Positions 62,180 through 64,000 of a stretch of DNA of 64,000 nt are shown one piece after another (position 1 is the stretch's first letter; each line of letters starts with the position of its first letter). The stretch is from NCBI GenBank assembly GCA_013399015.1, contig VWZX01004918.1, positions 124,001-188,000 on the forward strand, read 5' to 3'. A program made the translations under genes and the position numbers. The stretch comes from Galbula dea (lineage: Eukaryota; Chordata; Aves; Piciformes; Galbulidae). A model generated the notes under the pieces. That model ran no database searches, had not been told where the DNA came from, and saw nothing but the letters and a program-made list of their open reading frames with translations.

Positions 62180-62680
62180 TTGAATGCTGTGTTCACATTT
62201 GGGCCCCTCATTACAGGAAGGACATTGAAGCATTGCAGTGTGTCCAGAGAAGAGCAACAAGGCTGGTGAGGGGTCTAGAGACTAAGTTTTATGAGGAGCA
62301 ACTGAAGGAACTGGTGTTGTTTAGTCTGGAGAAAAGGAGGCTCAAGTAAGACCTTCTCTCTCTCTACAACTACCTGAAAGGAGGTTGCAGTGAGATAGGG
62401 CTCAGTCTCTTCTCCTGAATTACAGTGACAGGATAAGAGGAAATGGCTTCAAGTTGCACCAGGAGAGGTTTAGATTGGAGATCAGGAAGAATTTCTTCAC
62501 TGAAAGAGTTCTTAGGCATTGGCACAGGCTGCCCAGGGCAGTGGAGGAGTCACCATCCCTGGAGTTGTTTAAAAAACATGGATGTGGTGCTTGGGAACAT
62601 GGTTTAGTGGTGTGCATGGTAGTGTTGGATGTATGGTTGGACTCGATGATCTTGGGGGTATTTCTCAATCATAATAATTA
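62180..62680 (+). mobile_element. CR1 LINE 3' fragment, about 500 bp
   Basis: It starts near accttgaatgctgtgttcac and continues gggcccctcattacaggaag, ggtgaggggtctagagacta, ctacctgaaaggaggttgca, and the ORF2 C-terminus (RKNFFTERVLRHWHRLPR, then ESPSLELFKK). It ends with tggactcgatgatcttgggg and a weak tail (tctcaatcataataatt). Two long pieces of ORF2 (62140-62349 and 62454-62681) remain open, though with stops between them. Confidence 0.96.
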
Positions 62681-63546
62681 GCAAGACTCTCATGGTCTTC
62701 AGCAGGTTTTGGACTGGGTCCTTACTTCTCTTCCTTCTTTTCTTTTCTTAATCCTGTTATATTTGTTCCAACGAGGTTAAGCCAAAACTCCAGAAGTTTA
62801 ATAGCAACATTTTATTTCACATGGGTATTTCTACCTGGAGCTCAGTAAAACTCATTACTTCTTGCATCAAGACACAAAAAGGAAGGGACTTGCTGACTAT
62901 GCTAACATATCAGTGCTTTAAAAAAGAATATTTTCTGCTTCAGAAACCTGCTGAATGAAATGCATGTCTCGTTTATCACTTAAATAGCAATGACAGTGTC
63001 CACTGCATGCTGCAGTCTGGATCCTGCCATCGGTGGATTGACAGTGCTCGCTCAGAGGAAGCAATAAGCAGATCAATAACAAAATGTAGCCTGGGGAGCT
63101 GGAGGTGGGACAAGTCAAGCATGATTTCAGAGTCTTGCTGGGACCCTTATTAAACTCATTTGTACATCTGAAAACAACTGACGCCTCATTGGGTTGAAGG
63201 TAGCTGCAAGTATTGTTCTGAAGAAGGCTTGAATTCTGTCTGTGCCTCGGAGGAACACAGCTGCTCACGAGCAGCCTGATGCTCTTCTGGAAGAGCAAGC
63301 AGCAGTGAAATCTAAAATGTAATTAACTAAAAAGCCAACTTCTTTAAAATTTTGTTTCCTTCCCCATAAGTGTTTATTTGTCAGTGATGGTCTGGACTGA
63401 GCCCTTTTCTTACATGAGGGAGGAAAAATTGGATGCTTACCCGTTCTCTCCTTCTTCTGTCCCATTATCATCCACTAAGTGACTGCAATGGACTTCTTAA
63501 GTGAAGGAAAGAGCTTGTTCCTTATAGTTGCTTTGCTGGAAGAAGT
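62681..63546. other. Unique sequence, nothing recognised
   Basis: A 126-codon minus-strand frame (62918-63298) has no family resemblance and no recognisable splice context. Confidence 0.5.
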
Positions 63547-63640
63547 AATAGAATCATAGAATGTCCTGAGTTAGAAGGGGCCCTCCAGGATCATCAAGTC
63601 CAACTCCTGTCTGTGCACAGGACAACCCAAAAATGAGAGA
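63547..63640 (-). mobile_element. CR1 LINE 3' end, tgtcctgagttggaaggg type
   Basis: aatagaatcatagaatgtcc, tgagttagaaggggccctcc, aggatcatcaagtccaactc and gtctgtgcacaggacaaccc match the start of the copy at 17656. Only about 94 bases remain. Confidence 0.93.
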
Positions 63641-64000
63641 ATGCCTTGCCTTTTTTCCTGCTGAACCTGGGAGCTGGAGGTCTGCACAGCTGTCAGGAAA
63701 AAAAGTTGGCTCTCTTAGGACAGCAAAGACTCAGATTTCTACTTTTTCCCCCGCCCTGAAAAACCTGATATGCAGACTCAGCATGAATGGCCATAAAAAG
63801 CAGTGTTGAGCTTAATTTACTCATTATTTCCCTTGGTTCATCTTGTAGGACATTGCCTGCCTGGTACTTTACCAGAAGCATTAATTTCCTGAATTATGTT
63901 TTCTAGGCAGCTTCAGCTAGTAAGGTATTTTTACCTTGATTATTTAAAATGTTCACAACTCAGTGCAAATATTATATTACAGAAAAAAGATTTTTAGTGG
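63641..64000. other. Unique sequence to window end
   Basis: No gene or repeat family is recognised. Confidence 0.5.

Noticed and set aside
1..64000. CRISPR arrays, tRNA or rRNA genes, and endogenous retroviral LTRs
   Set aside because: No regularly spaced repeats, no tRNA-like cloverleaf or rRNA stretch, and no LTR pair or retroviral coding was recognised by eye.

Overview
The window reads as nuclear DNA of a bird. It is AT-rich and CpG-poor, has no operon-like coding, and is densely seeded with fragments of CR1 (chicken repeat 1) LINE retrotransposons. The diagnostic signals are the CR1 3' end (ggttggacttgatgatct, then ttccaacc, then copies of the 8-bp tail ATTCTATG), the 3' end of CR1 ORF2 (residues such as RKNFF...HW.RLPREVVESPSLE) and, at one place, the CR1 5' half with ORF1. 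I count 32 CR1 pieces, about 8-9 kb or some 13% of the window by my own hand-drawn boundaries. That is high for a bird. A CR1-rich lineage such as woodpeckers and relatives would fit, but I cannot fix the species.

I recognise no protein-coding gene, exon, RNA gene, CpG island or promoter. The longer open frames are either CR1 remnants (661-1031, 17744-17935, 20655-20969, 26922-27110, 28196-28405, 31293-31559, 31945-32217, 39473-39994, 49098-49248, 62454-62681) or unrecognised chance frames of about 60-140 codons. The window is best read as an intergenic stretch or a large intron.

Layout. 0-10 kb: five CR1 3' fragments plus an 812-bp copy at 5.0-5.8 kb. 10-20 kb: mostly unique AT-rich sequence with three CR1 pieces and an imperfect tandem duplication at 15.7-15.9 kb. 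20-33 kb: the densest CR1 cluster, including three closely related copies at 26.7, 28.0 and 31.9 kb, an old minus-strand CR1 reverse-transcriptase fragment at 30.8-31.6 kb, and a 108-bp tandem duplication at 25.1 kb. 33-43 kb: an old plus-strand CR1 (35.9 kb), an orphan internal CR1 scrap (36.9 kb), a rare CR1 5' half carrying degenerate ORF1 (39.5-40.5 kb, minus strand), and a perfect 26-bp palindrome abutting a CR1 tip (42.6 kb). 43-64 kb: long unique AT-rich stretches with scattered CR1 ends, an assembly gap inside a poly-C tract (50.3 kb), a T23A12 tract (53.7 kb) and a 150-bp purine tract (59.3 kb).

At least four CR1 kinds are separable by eye: a young type ending AACCATAATGATTCTATG, a related type ending AACCTTAATGATTCTATG, a type with GGAGGAAATTTTTCAC and short 3' ends, and a type whose end reads tgtcctgagttggaaggg on the opposite strand. 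No previously undescribed biological system was found. The items worth a second look are structural: the CR1 5' half, the two duplications, the palindrome, and CR1 scraps that have lost their 3' ends.
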